Assembly (NCBI GenBank): GCA_015143295.1
Contig: CM026568.1
Location: forward strand, 14,948,607 to 15,012,606
Direction of reading: 5' to 3'
DNA: 64,000 bases
Source: Tetracentron sinense
Taxonomy: Eukaryota > Streptophyta > Magnoliopsida > Trochodendrales > Trochodendraceae
The notes under the pieces are model-generated. The model was not told where the DNA came from, searched no databases, and worked only from the letters and a program-made list of their open reading frames with translations. Position numbers and translations under genes: made by a program. Positions 21,471-32,440 of the stretch are shown in pieces. The first letter of the stretch is position 1, and each line of letters starts with the position of its first letter.

Positions 21471-21784
21471 AGAGAGTGAGAGAGGAGAAGGGGAGAGAGA
21501 CTGGGAAGAGGAATCCTAGTGAGGGCATTTGAAAAAAAAAATTAAGGAATATTTTGGAAATAGAAACTTGAGGGATATTTTGGATATTCTCTATTTGAAT
21601 AGATGCCACTATAAAAAAATATTGTGAAGGACACGTTGGTTATAGAAATATTAAGTAGGGACATTTTGAGACTCAAAAAGCTTTAGAGGCATTTTGGGTA
21701 TAGCAAATAAAGGGGTCAAGCGAGGCCTTGGCGAGATGTTCCTTTTCCGAAGCGTTTTGCCAAGAGAGTGAGGAGTCTGGTTAC
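21471..21784. other. Possible Helitron body
   Basis: AT-rich noncoding sequence with GATATTTTGG-like repetitions ('gggatattttggatattc', 'ggacattttgagact', 'aggcattttgggtat'). No gene seen. Confidence 0.3.
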
Positions 21785-22020
21785 GCCACTGAGGTCACCA
21801 TGTGTGCCTTTTAACACTGCTTAACTGTGGTTAAGATTCATTCACACCTGAAGGTTCACCCATGTATCCTTGGTTTTTAGAAAAAAAGTATAAATTTTTT
21901 TTAACTCTATGAGTTATTGAATTTTAATTAGGGTTTAAAAAAATCAATATTTTCTTTTTTTAAAAAAACCAAGGATAAGTGGGTGAACTTTAGGGGTGGG
22001 TGAATCTTAAGAACAGTTGG
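21785..22020. repeat. Foldback element
   Basis: Left arm: GGTTACGCCACTGAGGTCAC, CTTAACTGTGGTTAAGATTC, CACCCATGTATCCTTGG, TTTTTAGAAAAAA. Right arm: AAAACCAAGGATAAGTGGG, TGAACTTTAGGGGTGGGTGA, ATCTTAAGAACAGTTGG. AT-rich core. Confidence 0.8.
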
Positions 22021-22249
22021 AGTCCGGTTACACCCTTGAGGTTTCCACATGTCTCTTTCGACACCCCTTAACAATGGTTAAGATTCACCAACCCCTATAG
22101 TTCACCCACCTATCCTTGGAGTTTTTTAAAAATATGTGAAAAAAAATTAACCTTAGGAGTTAGTGAATTTTAACTAGGGTTTAAAAAATTAATATTAAAA
22201 AAAAGAAAAAAGAATAAGTGGGTGAACCCTAGGGGTCATTCATCTACCC
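22021..22249. repeat. Foldback element, interrupted at its right end by LTR2
   Basis: Left arm GAGTCCGGTTACACCC to CACCTATCCTTGGAG; right arm AGAATAAGTGGGTGAACCC to the LTR border at 22249. Another family member starts directly on the far side of LTR2 (33410). Confidence 0.75.
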
Positions 22250-23589
22250 TGTAACGAACCCAAAACCCCACCTTGATCGTAATGGGACTTTGGGTCCGCT
22301 ACACTAATTGTCCCTACTTAACTTCAATGATAAAAAGGCAATAACAAGATAACATTTCTCCCAAAATAGAAACTATAAAATTTATCTCCCATAAATGAAC
22401 AAACCATCCTGCATACCATGAGACTAATATGAACGTAGTCTAAAAATCCGGATCAACTACCATGATCCTCACCAAACTCAGTCTAAAGCAACATCCACAA
22501 AAGTATAATAGTCTATTACAATTCCTTCCTCATAAAAACTGGGTCAAAACTAATAGAAAGGGTAACTATCCAAGTCTCTTGCACCATCCTCAAATGGATC
22601 ACTTGCTTCTCTCTCTTATTGGTAATCCTCTTCAACCCAAGGGGTGGTTGCCTGCTCCTACGCTAAACCTGACGACAATAACAGGTCGATTGAGTATTGA
22701 AAACACTCAACGGATATATAATCTAACTAACAATGACAATACCACATACACATGTTCAATATCAGCTCATGCAACAGTTGTACAGCCAATGATAGTATCG
22801 TATAATGATAATATAGTCAATAACAACATCATATGACAGTAACATAATCAGAGTGCGTGAAAGCATACAAGTATAACATATCATCACCTTGACTCGTGTA
22901 CTTTTGTAACACATGAACTTGTACAATGAATGTCATGCATGCTTATTTCTCTTGAGATAGTATTTTAGGTCTTTTGCATGGTCATACCCATGGAGGTACA
23001 TCGATTGTAGCATAAGCTTCCAAATGCTCTTATTGACCCAATGTCCACGATGCATTATCCAAGACTTGAAATCATATCCATGGAGAGCACACATGGTTTC
23101 CCGGCGCTTCTTGTAATTCAAGGTCCTTGTTTCAGTGTACTTGTATTATTGGACTTGTACTTCATGCACTTATACTCTTGAACTTGTAATTCATGCACTT
23201 GTATTCTTGAACTTGAGATTCATGCACTTGTATTCTTGTTCTTACCATTGTATTTCATGGCTCAGTGTACTTGTACTTGTATTTCAATGCCCATGCAGTG
23301 TTCATGACATGCTTGTGTACCCATGATACTTGTGACTACCACACATGTGCACTTGTGCTTGAGTGTCGTAATGGACATTCAAGCTTGGTCAACTTCTTAG
23401 ATCCGATCTTCCGCTAAGAAACTCCTCCAGGTTACATCAGTCTGGTTATAAAATTCTTGACATGGAGGATTTCCTCTAAGTGTTAGCCTACCCGAATACC
23501 GATTACCATACTGAATAGATATGGCATAATTTATCATGGCAATCACTGTTAACATATTATCATAGTTTGTATTTCCAAAATATGAACCA
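22250..23589 (-). repeat. LTR2, part 1 (U5 side)
   Basis: Starts TGTAACGAACCCAAAACCCC and is collinear with the LTR at 30051-32435: the 'caaaccatcctgca' block, 'gtctattacaattcctt', 'gataatgacaggtcgactgagtat'-like block, and 'gaggatttcctctaag ... taccgattaccatac ... ggcataatttatcatgg'. Three 29-bp tandem units (TTCATGCACTTGTATTC...) start at 23161, 23190 and 23219. No PBS adjoins 22250, so the LTR is solo. The ORF at 22462-22836 is LTR sequence. Confidence 0.7.
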
Positions 23590-23699
23590 TTATTGTCTTA
23601 GTGGCAACCGCTTCCACAATCACAAAGTGCTCTGGAGGTGCAAGATAGCAAGGAAAGATTTTTGGTCCATGTTAGCAAAAGTTTTGTGGGAGATTTGCT

Positions 23700-25499
23700 A
23701 GGGTTTATGGCCAACCCTAGGGTTGCCGACGATAGGGGGGAGCTTCCTCCTCCCGGCCACTAGATCTTCCTCTATCCTTTGCGGAAGTAGTAGGAAAAAA
23801 TACTCCTGTGGTTTCTACATCATCAATCCTGATCAAAAAAGCTTCAACTTTTTCGTGGAGAACCAGCCTTATTTTTCATTGCGGAAGAAACTTCAACCTT
23901 AGCTGCTCCTCAAAGTCTATCCCTGGTGGCAAAGTGCTCATATGGATGACCTTCTCAAGATGATATCAGGACCCATATGAAGAAAACTGAATGTCTAAGA
24001 ATGGCTTTTTCAGTTGGTATCTTAGATTCAAGGCACCTTTTATTTCGATTCTCTGAAGAAGCAAATTTTCTTATGGTTTGGCTTAAGGAGGTTATATGCA
24101 TCAAGGGATATTTATTTCATTTTTTCAAATGGACACCCTCATTCTTATCAGGGGTCGAACCTTCGATAGTGCTGATCTGGTTTTACTTTCCGAATCTACC
24201 ACTGCATCTCTTCAACGAGTCTGCTTTAACCTCTATAGGTAGTATTTTCAGGAAGGTTCTAAGGATTGATGGTGCTACTAAAACCCTTTCTAGACTGAGT
24301 GTAGCAAGAGTTTGTATTGAGATTGATTTACTCAAGGATAATCCAGACCGTTTCTGGTTGGGAATAGGGGACCATGGACGTTGGTAAACTGTGGAGTATG
24401 AGAAGAAGGTTCAGTTTGTACTCTTTGTAAAAAACTGGGCCATGATGAGATGTCTTGCAAACCGGGATCTAAAGGGAAATCCAGACCTTCGACTGTTGCC
24501 CATACAGGGAATGGGGAAAATAGTAAGAAGATTTCTGAGAAGTTATGGGTTGTAAAACAGCCAGTCCCTCCTTCTAAAAATCTTGAGGAAACTTCAGTAC
24601 CATCTATATTGCTACTGCATACAGATATGGTGAAGGATAATATTAGCAATAATACGAGATCTAAAGAACCGATAACAGTTGCCAATGAAAACGGTAAGGA
24701 AGTTTTAGTAATTGATATTTCAAATTCACTAATCCCTGTTGTTTCAAATCAGTTATCTAGAACAGGTGGATCGTCTTCCTTCAACAAACAGAAAGCTCGA
24801 ATGGAGAATGGTATGCAAGAGAATACAGTAGCTTTAATTCATGCAAATTCAAGTTTGATCTCTCCTAATAATCCATCTGATATTCTAATAGCAGATATAG
24901 AATCTAATACGAAATTTTCAAGTAAAAGGATTGAGAATAACTCCAATGAGTTGATACCCGAGGAGGACTAGATTCGTCCAGTTACTTCAAACTCTAATAG
25001 TGTCTTACATAAATCTAAAACCAAGGAATTATCAGTGATGGTTCCGAACAAGAAGGGATCTGATTTACATAATACTAGCATTCTTACAAACTCAGAAATT
25101 GAGGCTCTCAATAGTAATAACAGCAGAAATTCCAGGTTTAGATTCCATTTTTCTCCCCAATATTATATGTGGAAAAAATTAATTTACACACTTGAAGGAA
25201 ATTCCAATAGAAGGGAGGACTTTAATATGGATAATATGTTGTGGGAACAATCTCAAACTTTTGAATATCATTCGGATTTTGAACCTTGTTTGTTAAAGAA
25301 TATTGACTATTTTAAGGAAGAAGGAGAAAAGGTTTCCAACAGGCTACTTAAATCAGAATTATTTTCTTCCTATAATCATTTAGAATATAAGAAGAAAACC
25401 AATTCTAACAAAGTTATCCCCTCATCTGATATTATGACGCGATCTAGATCTGCGGGTCTCTCTTTGGTGACTAATTCCATTAATGTTGATAATGAATAA
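23700..25499 (+). pseudogene. LINE ORF1 (DUF4283 and CCHC zinc knuckle)
   Basis: The stretch 23977-24387 is a DUF4283-type nucleic-acid-binding segment (FRFSEEANFLMVWLKE ... LIWFYFPNLPLHLFNESAL). After a frameshift between about 24388 and 24430 the frame reads CTLCKKLGHDEMSC, a CX2CX4HX4C zinc knuckle. The low-complexity C-terminal part continues in 24450-24971 and, after a stop at 24969, 25035-25499. The family role is binding of LINE RNA. The N-terminal part (23700-23976) is only readable in fragments. Confidence 0.7.
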
Positions 25500-28400
25500 T
25501 TTTCTTTTATGGAATATTCGAGGTATTGGTAACTTAGCTTCTAAGTCTAGATTAAAACAATTAATCTCTTCTAATAATATTTTGCTCACTGCTTTTATGG
25601 AACCAAAAACGAACTTCAATTCTCTCTATGAAGTTTGTTCTTTTATTGGCATGGATAAACATATGGATTCGCATGATTCTCATCCTAAGATTTGGTTGTT
25701 TTGGAAGAATCATGTCCAAGTATCCTTTATATCTTCTTCAGACCAAATGAGCGTTGTTGATGTTTCCGTTTCTGGTATTATTTCCATCAGATGTGCGTTT
25801 ATTTATGCAAAATGTAATTGGAGGGATCGTACATCTCTTTGGTCAGATCTTTGTTCTTGATTTGCTTCTTTTGCAGGCCCTTTTTTAATTGGAGGAGATT
25901 TTAATGCTATTGCTAGTTCTGATGAAAAGTTGGGAGGGAGAGATGTTAATATTGAATCTCTAACAGATTTCAATAATATGATAAATGATTTGGGCATGAT
26001 TGATGCTGGTTTTATTGGTAATAAATATACGTGGTGCAATAACCAGGAAGGTTCAAATCGTATATATGCAAGACTAGATCATGTTCTTTTTAGCTCGGAG
26101 TGGAATCTTCATTTTAACATCTCTAATGTCTCTCATCTCACCAAGTTAGCTTCTGATCATTCCCCTCTTCTGCATAAATTTGGTCAAGATGAGTTTAGGC
26201 ATCTTTCGTCTTTTAAATTTCAGAAAATGTGGATTCATCACCCTAATTTCCATAGAGTTGATTCTGAGTCGTGGGGTATTCCCTTATATGCTAATCCTCT
26301 TATGTCTTTCTTTTTAAAACTGAAAAGACTTAAGATCATGCTCAAAAGTTGGAATAAAAATGTTTTTAGTAATATTTTCCAAAATATGAAAGAATTGGAA
26401 ACCCAAATCAGTAATTTAGAGGAAGAACTTCAAAATTCTTGGGAAATAAGGAATGCTGATAAATTAAATAGTCTTAAAGATGAGATGCAAAATATTCTTT
26501 TATATGAAGAGATTTTCTAGCGCCAAAAATCCAGAATTAAATGGCTTCAAGAGGGGGATAATAATACTAGATTCTTTCATATGGTTACTAATTCCAGAAG
26601 GGGAAAGAACTACATCACTCGGATTCAAAATTCTCAAGGAGAATGGTTGGATTCGAGGGATGATATTGGTAATGCTGTTGTTTCTTTTTTTAAAGATTTA
26701 TTAACCTCTTCTCATTGCTTAGTTGATCATAATATTATCAATCATATTCCTAATCTTATTTCAGATATTGATAATATGGCTATCTCGAACTCTCCTTCTA
26801 TTGATGAAATTAAGCATGTTGTGTTTAGTATGTCTGTTGATAGTGCTCCAGGCCCGGATGGTTTTTCGGGTCATTTTTATCATTGTTGTTGGAATATAAT
26901 TAAGGATAATCTTTATAGAGTTATTTCTTCTTTCTTTTCTAATGCGGATATTCTTAAAGTTATTAATGCTACAGCTATTGCTCTCATTCCTAAATGTAAT
27001 TCCCCTTTGAATTTTTCTGATTTCAGACCTATTAGCTTATGTAATTTTCTTTATAAGATCATTGTGAGACTATTGTCTGATCGTATTGGTAAACTTCTTC
27101 CTAATATCATATTTGAAGAGTAAAGTGGTTTTGTGAAAGGTAGAAATATTACTGATAATATTAACCTAGCTCAAGAGATGGTGCAGGACATTAATAGAAA
27201 AACTTTGGGGGTAACATCATTTTCAAACTTGATATGTCTAAGGCATATGATCGTATGGAATGGAATTTCATTATAGCTGTTTTTCAAAAAATGGGTTTCA
27301 ATAATGCAGTTATCAAGTTAATTCAATGGTGCTTATTTAATCAATCATTTTCTATTATTATTAATGGTGCTCTTCAAGGTTTTTTTCAGAGTTCTCGTGG
27401 TCTTCGCCAAGGTGATCCTCTCTCCCCTACTCTTTTTATTTTGGCTGAGGAAGTTCTCAGTAGGGGTTTAAAAAGAGTCTCTGAAAGTCTATCTCTTAAT
27501 TAAAAATTGGGGAGGTATGGCATTCCGGTTTCTCATTTACTTTTTGCGGATGATACTTTAATCTTTTGCAATGGTAGAAAACATAATATCAAGAAACTTT
27601 TTGATTTTATTTCTTCTTATGAGAAATCATCTGGCCAGTTGATTAATTGTGCGAAAAGTGCTTTCTTTTGCTCTCCAAACCTTCCTAGGACGAGAAGGGC
27701 TGCTATTTTAAATTGGGTTGGGATTCCTAATAAAAATTTTCCTTTCACTTATCTTGGTGTCCCCCTATACAAAGGTCATTTAAAAAAATGCTATTTTAAT
27801 CCTTTGGTTGATAAAATTCTTAATAAGATTGAGGGATGGAAAGGAAAGTTTTTATCAATGAGAGGTAGGCTTATTCTTATTAAACATGTCTTATCTTCTA
27901 TTCCTACTCATCTTTTAGCAGGGATTCATGTTCCAAAAGCTATTTCAGAACTCATTGATAGATCTATGGCCAAATTCTTTTGGAATAATAGAATTGATGC
28001 TAAAAAGCGTCACTGGATTAATTGGAAAACTTGTTCTCTTCCTATTCTAGAAGGTGGGTTGGGAATCAAGAAAATGCATGAATTTTCTTTAGCTTTTAGA
28101 ATGAAACAAGCTTAGAAGCTTTATCAAAATGATAATCTTTGGTATAGATTTTTTAAATCTAAATTTCAATTTAATCACATTTGGTATGCTTCTTCGCTAC
28201 CTGGATCTTCTAAAACTTGGAATCATATTAGCCAACTATGTAAGGCGGTGGTCTATAATTCAAGTGCTTTAATTGGTAATGGTAATAAGATTAATTTTTG
28301 GCTTGACTGCTGGTTTGGGGAAGTCCCTCTTATAGTTAATACTTCTATCATTCCTCATGTTTTTCCTCAAATTTTAGATATGCTTAATGGAAGTGGTCAT

Positions 28401-29631
28401 TGGGATTTTAGTCTTGTTTCTGAATATTTAAATGATTCTATTTTGATTGATATTAGAGAAGCAAGTTTTTTTATTTCTAATCCTGATGATATTTTCATAT
28501 GGAAGAACAGTTTCAAAGGTAAATTTTCAGTTAAATCAGCTTGGGATTCTCTTAGATACTCTACTTCTCACAAAAATTGGACGAGGTATGTTTGGAATGA
28601 TATTATTCCTAAGAAAATTCAAATTTTTGGTTGGAAGGTAATGTATGGAGCTGTCTTTATTGATTTTAAGATCCAATCTATTGGTATCCCTTTAGTTAGT
28701 TGTTGCTCTTGTTTTTCTCAAGGTAATATTGAATCTTTATCTCATTTACTAGTCCAAAGTGATATTGCAGGAAAGATATGGAGGTATTTTGGCAATCTTT
28801 GCAATGTTCAAGCTCTCCTCAGTGATTCCATACAATGCGTTCTTATGAGATGGTTCAGAGCTTCAGATAAGCGACATAATAATGTTCTTATTTTGTTACC
28901 GCTTATCGTTATATGGGAGATATGGAAAGAAAGATGTGCTCGTAGATTTCAAGATGTGCACAAGCCTGTTGAGGTGATTATTGCCAAAATTCGAAAATGG
29001 ATGATTGAGGTGGGTCGCTTCCAAACAAAAAGAACTTAGATCTCTCTATTCTTAATATTTTGATACCTTTTGATAAGAGAAGATCTACTATTTCACATGT
29101 TAAATGGCTTCACCCCCCCCCCCCCCCCCCCCCAAAGACAGAATTAAACTAAATGTGGATGGTGCATCGAAAGGTAATCCCGGGTTAGCGGGAGGAGGTG
29201 GTATTCTTCATAATCAATCAGGAGAAATGATTGCCTGCTTTTATGCCTTTTACGAGCAATGTTCTATCCATGTTGCTGAGATAAGGGCTTTATTGGATGG
29301 TCTTTCTCTTTGTCAAAGGCTTGGATTTATAAATGTGGAAGTTGAATTGGATGTTAAAGCTCTTGTGCAAGTTTAGGAGGGTTCTTTTAGTCATCCCTAG
29401 AAAGTGTGATACTGGAACAAGAAGCTTTCTCAAGTGATGCATATTTTTTCTTCTTTCACTCACATTTTTAGGGAAGCAAATATGGTAGCTAATTTTTTAG
29501 CTAATCATGGATGCAATACTCATCTCACAGATGAATTCTTTCCTACTCCTGATATTCCCTCATGCCTCAGCACTCTTATTCTTCTTGATCAAGTAGGGAT
29601 GGGAAATGTTAGAGTGGTTATGAATGATTGA
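25483..29631 (+). pseudogene. LINE ORF2: endonuclease, RT, RNase H
   Basis: Starts at ATG 25483, overlapping the ORF1 end. Endonuclease: LLWNIRGIG, LIGGDFNAI (about 25887), YARLDHVL and SDHSPLL (about 26150). RT: APGPDGF (about 26845), FRPISLCN, FKLDMSKAYDRMEW (about 27223), RQGDPLSP (about 27407) and FADD at 27543-27554, all intact. RNase H: LNVDGASKGNPG (about 29150), AEIRALLDGL and a final EANMVANFLANH where the family usually has Asp. Lesions: stops at 25858, 26518, 27121, 27501, 28113, 29037, 29374 and 29398, a one-base loss near 27210 and a frame change near 29040-29100. Confidence 0.85.
29113..29133 (+). repeat. Poly-C tract inside the LINE RNase H reading frame
   Basis: Twenty-one C in a row encode a run of Pro just before the RNase H domain. 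Its length decides the reading frame, so the frame change nearby may be a homopolymer slip or an assembly error. Confidence 0.85.
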
Positions 29632-29654
29632 TTCTTGTTTTGTCTTGGATGCTT

Positions 29655-29905
29655 ATTGGCTTGGGGTAAGGTTTATGTCCCCCTCTTATAGTTTTTTATG
29701 TAGTTTCTTTAGGGGTAAGGTTTTATGTCCTCCCCCCCCCCCCCCCCCCCCCCCCCCCTTTTTCTCCTGTATTTTGTTTTGTTTGTTTGAGTCTTTTTAG
29801 GGGTAAGATTTTATGTCCTCCCTGGAGTTTTGTAGGGGTAAGGTTTTATGTCCCCCCCCCCCCCCCCCCCCCCATTTTTCTTTTCTTATTAATAAACAGG
29901 TAGGG
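29655..29905 (+). repeat. LINE 3' UTR repeats with poly-C tracts
   Basis: GGGGTAAGGTTTTATGTCC or a near copy occurs at about 29663, 29712, 29801 and 29835. Two copies run straight into poly-C tracts (29732-29758, 27 C; 29852-29873, 22 C). Just downstream is ATTAATAAACAGGTAGGGGT before the A-tract. Confidence 0.85.
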
Positions 29906-29951
29906 GTCCGCTAAACCCCCCACTCCTTCTGAGTGGCTTTTTAAAAAAAAA

Positions 29952-30050
29952 TTATAATCATAATACATTTCCATACTCATCATCACATTCATTCACAAAG
30001 TTTCCTTCCTTCAACACTAACACCATTTTTTTATTTCACAATACATCACA
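29952..30050 (-). repeat. LTR2, part 2 (between LINE and solo LTR1)
   Basis: About 100 bp of AT-rich sequence (ATAATCATAATACATTTCC, CATCATCACATTCATTCAC) resembling the CA-rich block near 31310-31450 of the neighbouring LTR. Its last five bases, TCACA, are the target duplication of LTR1. Confidence 0.55.
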
Positions 30051-30690
30051 TGTAACGACCCCAAAATCCCACCATGACCAAAATAGGACTTTGGACCCGT
30101 TACATTTCTTAAACCTGCTTAAATCCATAACATACAAGGCATATTAACACGAGTCTCCAGATATGAGGATAATCAAATTTCGATTATATAAAACCAAACC
30201 ATCCTGTACAACGGTCATCTGTCCAATATAACATAACACATCATAAACCAAGTATTTGGTACCAACTGCAAAGTAGTCTAATAAGAAACATCTTCTAAAA
30301 GTCTATTATAATTCCTTTAAAAACTGAACCAACGAACTAGTAATAAGGAAAACTATCTAATTCATTAGCTCCTTCCTCAGGGAGCTCACCTTCCTCTCCT
30401 TCTTCGGTGTAAACCTCCTCAACCCACGGCTCCTCTCCTTGACCTGAAGACAATGATAGGTCGACTGAGTATGGAATACTCAGTGGATAAACAAACCAAC
30501 AACAACATAAAGTAGCATGAGCAATATCAATATCATAGCTTAGTTTACCTATGCTTAACCGTAATAGATTCACTTAACATAGGCATAATCAGAGTGCAGA
30601 GCATATAACATGTCATAACATCATCTTGACTCATATACTTGTGACTCTTATTCATGAACTTGAACTTAACATATGTATAGACTCATACAT

Positions 30691-30855
30691 GCATGATTCA
30701 TAGTGTGTTTGTTCCATCAACGCATAATTCATAGTGTGTTTGTCCCGACAACGCATAATCATAGTGTTTTGTCCCGGCAACGCATGATCATAGTGTTTTG
30801 TCCCGGCAACGCATGATTCATTATGGTTTTGTAACATAGTCGCGGCAATGCATAG
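30691..30855 (-). repeat. 29-31-bp tandem repeat in LTR1
   Basis: Five units beginning GCATGATTCATAGTG or a close variant at 30691, 30722, 30753, 30782 and 30811, each with a GTTTTGTCCCGGCAAC-like second half. Confidence 0.85.
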
Positions 30856-31743
30856 AGTAGTGTGTTTGTAACTGGGGATCATTCTTTCATAGAAAAACAC
30901 GTAACATATTCGTATCCAATGCATGCATGCTTGTGAGACAAGTGGACTCATGAGACTTGAATACTTACCATGCAAGTGAACGTGTGTTTGAGTGTCGTGA
31001 TTGGAATTCAACTGAGTCATCCCTTAGATTCGGATCTTCCGTTAGGAAATTCCACTAGGTTACATTTCCCTAGTTAGAGAATTCCCAACTTGGAGGATTT
31101 TCCTCTAAGGTTTGACCCACCGGAATACCGATCACCATACAAAGTAAATAGGGCATAATTTATCATGACAAACAACGATATTCATTTAACTTAGTTTCTT
31201 AATAATCAATAGCATCATATTAGTATTCATCATTCTTAAGCATTTCTACAAACATCTTGAGTGCGTTAATTATGGATACTTTGCCCTTTCTCATTTTTAA
31301 CATTTCACCACACCATAATCCATTTATACAACCCACACATAATTCACATCCATACATTCATCTCATCCTCCATAGTATTTCACATCCTCCATATATTTCA
31401 TCCATAGTATCAAATCCATTTCCATTTCTAATAAGTTTAATCCATACATAATTGGGGAAAAACATAGCAAATCTCCATTTCTATCATTTATATCATATTA
31501 ATATTCATAAAACAGTATTAATAGGGTTAAGTTAGAGAGTTTATCGACCTTAAGGATCCTTCACTTGGATCCAAATCGCTCCCAAGAAGATTTGAGGAAA
31601 ATCTCCAAGCTTTCCTTGCAATTTCCAAGCTATCTCCTTTTTCTCCAAGAAATTTCTCCATCAAAATCCTAGGTTTCCTCTTCTCTTTTGCCAAATTAGG
31701 TTAGAAATGGTTTAGAACCCTAAAACCCTCGAAATAGAACCCC

Positions 31744-31753
31744 TATTTATAGT
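31744..31753 (-). promoter_or_regulatory. TATA box of LTR1
   Basis: The minus strand reads CTATAAATAG, identical to the motif in LTR 'A' (11716-11725). Confidence 0.6.
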
Positions 31754-31796
31754 CTCAATGGTTAAAAACTCAAAAAATATAATTCTGCGCACGAAT

Positions 31797-31922
31797 GCCA
31801 TCGATCGCACTTTATTGCGATAGATCGCAGCCCATAGTGTGATCTATCGCACTTTAACCCGAGAGCAATCCTTAGAACTAGACTAAATGTGATCGAACGC
31901 AGAATTTTGCGATAGATCGCAA
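31797..31922 (-). repeat. Palindrome cluster of LTR1
   Basis: Five 14-mers related to TGCGATCGATCGCA start at 31797, 31817, 31839, 31889 and 31909, spaced 20, 22, (50) and 20 bp. The copies at 31817 and 31909 (TGCGATAGATCGCA) are identical and nearly complementary to the one at 31839. The cluster begins 44 bp upstream of the TATA box, as in LTR 'A'. Confidence 0.88.
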
Positions 31923-32440
31923 CCCCTCAGATTCGACTGACTTTTTCTCTGCTTTGGTTTTTTGACCATAACTTTTAACTCGCTTATCAGATTTTGACGA
32001 TTCAATTTGAGTTGGACTCGTCATTCAAAGGGATATAATTTTGTATCTAATGAGAAAATCCTAATTCTGAGTTTTTAATGGTCTAAATGGACTCTAAAGT
32101 TGACTGATCTAGAATTTCAGCAGACAAAACATCGGAAAACCTACTTTTGACTTAGCTTAGACTCAAAATCTGAAAAATATTAAACATGAGCCTCGAAAAG
32201 GGTTTCAATACCTTTCTAATGGTTCAAGAATCACTCGATTCCGATAAGCAGTGAGAAAATTAGAGCTTTCTAAAGTTTAGGGTATGTTAAGGCATCTCTC
32301 TTCTTTACAACTTTGATTAAGCCTTGATCACACCACACCAATTAGATATAAATACATAAGGATTAAAACATCACAAAGACTATTATACCTATAATATTTG
32401 CATTAAAGGCATGAAAGAAGATTCAGGTCTCTACATCACA

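Larger units (their letters stand above)
23590..29951 (+). mobile_element. L1-type plant LINE
   Basis: Non-LTR retrotransposon inserted into LTR2: ORF1 with DUF4283-like and zinc-knuckle parts, ORF2 with endonuclease, RT, C-terminal Zn-finger region and RNase H, a repeat-rich 3' UTR and a terminal A-tract at 29943-29951. It carries rather few stops and frameshifts. The 5' border is approximate and no clean target duplication was found. Confidence 0.85.
30051..32435 (-). mobile_element. Solo LTR1 (2385 bp), Ty3/gypsy chromovirus-like
   Basis: Begins TGTAACGACCCCAAAATCC and ends CAGGTCTCTACA; flanked by a perfect 5-bp duplication TCACA (30046-30050, 32436-32440). Orientation is minus: the minus strand reads TGTAGAGACC...CTATAAATAG...GGGTCGTTACA. 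It contains five tandem units of 29-31 bp (30691-30855), a TATA box at 31744-31753 and the palindrome cluster 31797-31922. The block 32100-32290 is the single-copy relative of the 182-bp tandem repeat at 55617-56450. Small ORFs inside are chance. Confidence 0.9.

Noticed and set aside
22462..22836. 124-codon plus-strand ORF
   Set aside because: It falls wholly in the U5 side of LTR2 and aligns with noncoding sequence of LTR1.
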